DNA from: Gammaproteobacteria bacterium
GTDB lineage: Bacteria; Pseudomonadota; Gammaproteobacteria; UBA9214
Assembly: GCA_029859555.1 (NCBI GenBank)
Contig: JAOUCV010000058.1
Span: forward strand, 1 to 9,646
Direction of reading: 5' to 3'
Length of the DNA: 9,646 nt
Under the pieces are notes generated by a model. The model was not told the DNA's origin. It made no database searches and worked only from the letters and a program-made list of their open reading frames with translations. This document shows, piece after piece, positions 7,724 through 9,646 of the stretch. The number at the start of each line of letters is the position of its first letter. Positions within the stretch are counted from its first letter, which is position 1. The position numbers and the translations under genes were made by a program.

Positions 7724-8806
7724 CTAGCGAATCTTCAGGGTCGCCAGACCCACCAGCACCAGAATCACGGTAATAATCCAGAAACGCACAATGACGCGCG
7801 GTTCCGGCCATCCTTTCAGTTCAAAGTGATGATGCAACGGCGCCATATGAAAAATTCGTCGCCCGGTGAGCTTGTAGGAAGCCACCTGCAGGATGACCGA
7901 CACGGTCTCCATCACAAACACACCACCCATCACCATGAAAACCAGCTCCTGTCTTACCAGCACGGCAACGATACCCAGTGCCGCACCCAGCGCCAGCGCG
8001 CCAACATCACCCATGAACACCATGGCGGGATAGGCGTTAAACCACAGGAAACCGAGACCGGCACCGACCAGTGCACCGCAAAACACAACCACTTCCGAGG
8101 CATCACGGATGTAGGGAATACCGAGGTACACGGAGAACTTCACGTTACCTGTGGTATAGGCAAATACCGCCAGTGCACCGGCAATCAGCACCGTCGGCAG
8201 AATGGCAAGACCGTCAAGACCATCCGTCAGATTGACGGCATTACTGGATCCAACAATGACAAAATACGCCAGCACCACGTACATCCAGCCCAGATCGATG
8301 GCAATGTCCTTGAAGAACGGCACAATCAATGCGGTCTCTGCAGGCGTGGTAGAAGTGAGATAAAGAAAAATCGACACGCTCAGGGCAACCAGCGACTGCC
8401 AGAAAATCTTGCTGCGTGCCGACAAGCCATCCGAATTCTTGAGCACCAGTTTCTTGTAATCGTCGACCCAGCCAATGGCGCCGAACAAGGTCGTCGTCAC
8501 CAGCATCACCCACACATAACGATTACCCAGGTCCGCCCACAGCAGTGTCGAAATAGCCACGGCAACCAGTATCAGCGCCCCACCCATGGTTGGCGTACCC
8601 GCTTTTACGAGATGGGTTTGCGGCCCGTCATCCCGCACGCGCTGGCCAATCTGGTAGCGGCCCAGGCGACGTATCATTTCCGGGCCGACCACAAAGGAAA
8701 TCACCAGCGCCGTCAGCACTCCAAGGATGGCGCGCAACGTCAGGTACTGGAAGACGTTAAAACCGCTGTGGAACTGACTCAGGTATTCGGCGAGATAAAG
8801 CAACAT
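7724..8806 (-). CDS. mraY: Phospho-N-acetylmuramoyl-pentapeptide transferase MraY
   Basis: Integral membrane enzyme that transfers phospho-MurNAc-pentapeptide from UDP to undecaprenyl phosphate, giving lipid I. 360 residues, the same length as E. coli MraY, with about ten membrane segments. Seen: [13 protein letters not shown] (68-80); GWVDDYKKL (112-120) with the Asp115-Asp116 pair; [15 protein letters not shown] (187-201); [19 protein letters not shown] (256-274) with Asp267, numbered as in E. coli; [15 protein letters not shown] (294-308); and [15 protein letters not shown] (321-335) with the triple-His. The start is ATG 8806-8804, one base after the murF stop, giving the family N-terminus [12 protein letters not shown]; the frame is open upstream to 8851 but that part is only murF sequence in another frame. 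The stop is TAG at 7726-7724. Spacing from murF suggests one transcript and coupling. Confidence 0.98.
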   Translation of the reverse strand: MLLYLAEYLSQFHSGFNVFQYLTLRAILGVLTALVISFVVGPEMIRRLGRYQIGQRVRDDGPQTHLVKAGTPTMGGALILVAVAISTLLWADLGNRYVWVMLVTTTLFGAIGWVDDYKKLVLKNSDGLSARSKIFWQSLVALSVSIFLYLTSTTPAETALIVPFFKDIAIDLGWMYVVLAYFVIVGSSNAVNLTDGLDGLAILPTVLIAGALAVFAYTTGNVKFSVYLGIPYIRDASEVVVFCGALVGAGLGFLWFNAYPAMVFMGDVGALALGAALGIVAVLVRQELVFMVMGGVFVMETVSVILQVASYKLTGRRIFHMAPLHHHFELKGWPEPRVIVRFWIITVILVLVGLATLKIR

Positions 8807-8807
8807 G

Positions 8808-9646
8808 TCAGTGCATTTCTCCTGCTTTCGGTTGCACACCCAGCGCAGCAACGACGCGCTCCATGCGCATGCGCCGTGACCCCTTCACCAGAATGTGCAG
8901 CGGACCGCTCAGCTGTCGCTGCAAGACAGCCAGTAATTCGTCCATTGATGCGTAAGCGCCACCCGGCCCGTCAAAGGCCTTTACCGCCAGCTGTGCCAAC
9001 TCACCCAGCCCGTACAGACGACTCACGCCAGCCTCTCGCGCATTGCGGCCGGCAGCACTGTGCAATGCAGCTGCATCGGCACCGAGCTCACCCATATCAC
9101 CGAGCACCAGCCACGAGTCACCCGGTGCCAGCGCCAGCACATCCAGCGCAACCTGCAGTGATTCCGGATTGGCGTTATAGGTATCATCAATCAGCGTGAT
9201 GTCACCCGGCAGGGAATGCACATTGAAGCGACCGGCGACCTGCGACAGGGTTTCCAGACCGGCCTTCACTGCATCCAGACCGGCGCCTGCGGCCAGCGCC
9301 GCGGCACTGGCGGCCAGCGCATTCATGACGTTGTGACGGCCCGGCAAAGCCAGGCGCAACTCAATATTGCCAGCAGCCGTATGCAACTGCACATCACTGC
9401 CACTGGCATCACCCTGCCAGTCTGCCGTGACATCTGCTCCCTGCAGACCAAACTCCACAATGCGGCAGTGTGCTGCCAGCTCGCGCCACAACGGCGCAAA
9501 AGTGTCATCTGCATTAATGACCGCCACGCCATCCTTGCCCAGCCGTGCAAACAATTCGCCCTTGGCCCTGGCAACGCCCTGCAGGTCACCGAAGCCTTCG
9601 AGATGTGCCGGCCCGGCATTGGTTACGATGGCAATGGTTGGCTGCG
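8808..9646 (-). CDS. murF: UDP-MurNAc-tripeptide--D-alanyl-D-alanine ligase MurF (3' part, cut by window edge)
   Basis: Cytoplasmic Mur ligase that attaches D-Ala-D-Ala to UDP-MurNAc-tripeptide, ending cytoplasmic precursor synthesis. The window holds the last 278 residues; the family is about 450, so roughly 170-180 N-terminal residues, including the P-loop, lie beyond 9646. The frame is open to the edge, and reading from it gives [16 protein letters not shown] then GVARAKGE, the MurF central-domain signature. Also seen (numbered from the edge): [12 protein letters not shown] (101-112); [10 protein letters not shown] (153-162), diagnostic of MurF; LGDMGELG (181-188); and [13 protein letters not shown] (253-265). 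A TTG at 9554 could be taken as a start but lies inside this conserved block, so it is not the true one. The stop TGA (8810-8808) is one base from the mraY ATG. murE would be expected next upstream. Confidence 0.96.
   Translation of the reverse strand, partial: QPTIAIVTNAGPAHLEGFGDLQGVARAKGELFARLGKDGVAVINADDTFAPLWRELAAHCRIVEFGLQGADVTADWQGDASGSDVQLHTAAGNIELRLALPGRHNVMNALAASAAALAAGAGLDAVKAGLETLSQVAGRFNVHSLPGDITLIDDTYNANPESLQVALDVLALAPGDSWLVLGDMGELGADAAALHSAAGRNAREAGVSRLYGLGELAQLAVKAFDGPGGAYASMDELLAVLQRQLSGPLHILVKGSRRMRMERVVAALGVQPKAGEMH
8819..8823 (-). promoter_or_regulatory. Probable Shine-Dalgarno of mraY, inside murF
   Basis: Reads AGGAG on the minus strand within the last codons of murF. 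It is 12 bases before the mraY ATG at 8806, longer than the usual 5-9. An in-frame murF ATG codon (ATG CAC TGA) lies between them, so coupling to murF termination may matter more than the site alone. Confidence 0.5.

Noticed and set aside
8807..8851. Upstream extension of mraY to 8851
   Set aside because: The extra 15 residues match nothing in MraY; ATG 8806 gives exactly 360 residues and E. coli-like numbering of catalytic Asp residues.
7628..9199. Long open frame of 523 codons on the plus strand, opposite mraY and murF
   Set aside because: Its product is rich in His, Gln, Arg and Asn with no domain or membrane pattern, as expected from the antisense of GC-rich codons. mraY and murF on the other strand show full conserved motifs.
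1..9646. Frequent TGCCGGCA/GCCGGC palindromes through the window
   Set aside because: They occur inside coding frames and are explained by GCC, GGC and CCG codon use; no regular spacing or intergenic bias.

Overview
The window is a single-direction block of the division and cell wall (dcw) cluster. Every gene I can support is on the minus strand, so transcription runs from the right end (9646) to the left end (1). In transcription order: murF (3' part only), mraY, murD, ftsW, murG, murC, murB, ddl and ftsQ (5' part only). Both end genes are cut by the window edge, not broken. No RNA gene, mobile element, CRISPR array, terminator or foreign insert was seen.

Organism: the gene order, with murB between murC and ddl, and protein sequences close to E. 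coli and Pseudomonas dcw proteins point to a Gammaproteobacterium (Gram-negative, diaminopimelate-type peptidoglycan). It is not an enteric: E. coli keeps a longer (type I) murB outside the cluster, while this one is the short type II form inside it. The DNA is moderately GC-rich with many GCC/GGC codons. Genus or species cannot be told from this sequence.

Layout: 9646-8808 murF end; one base; 8806-7724 mraY; a 55-base AT-rich gap (7669-7723), the only real intergenic space; 7668-6301 murD; then an unbroken chain of stop/start overlaps: murD/ftsW (TAATG, 1 base), ftsW/murG, murG/murC, murC/murB and murB/ddl (each ATGA, 4 bases), and ddl/ftsQ (8 bases). Most of these starts have weak Shine-Dalgarno sequences, which fits translational coupling. 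ftsQ is the exception: a GTG start behind a strong AGGGAGG.

How the genes work together: MurB makes UDP-MurNAc; MurC and MurD add L-Ala and D-Glu; Ddl makes D-Ala-D-Ala, which MurF attaches; MraY moves the finished phospho-MurNAc-pentapeptide to undecaprenyl phosphate (lipid I); MurG adds GlcNAc (lipid II); FtsW polymerises lipid II at the septum; and FtsQ scaffolds the division complex. All visible catalytic motifs are intact, so this looks like a functional, conserved housekeeping region. I found no previously undescribed system; the findings are fine-scale observations about translation signals and a few residue changes.
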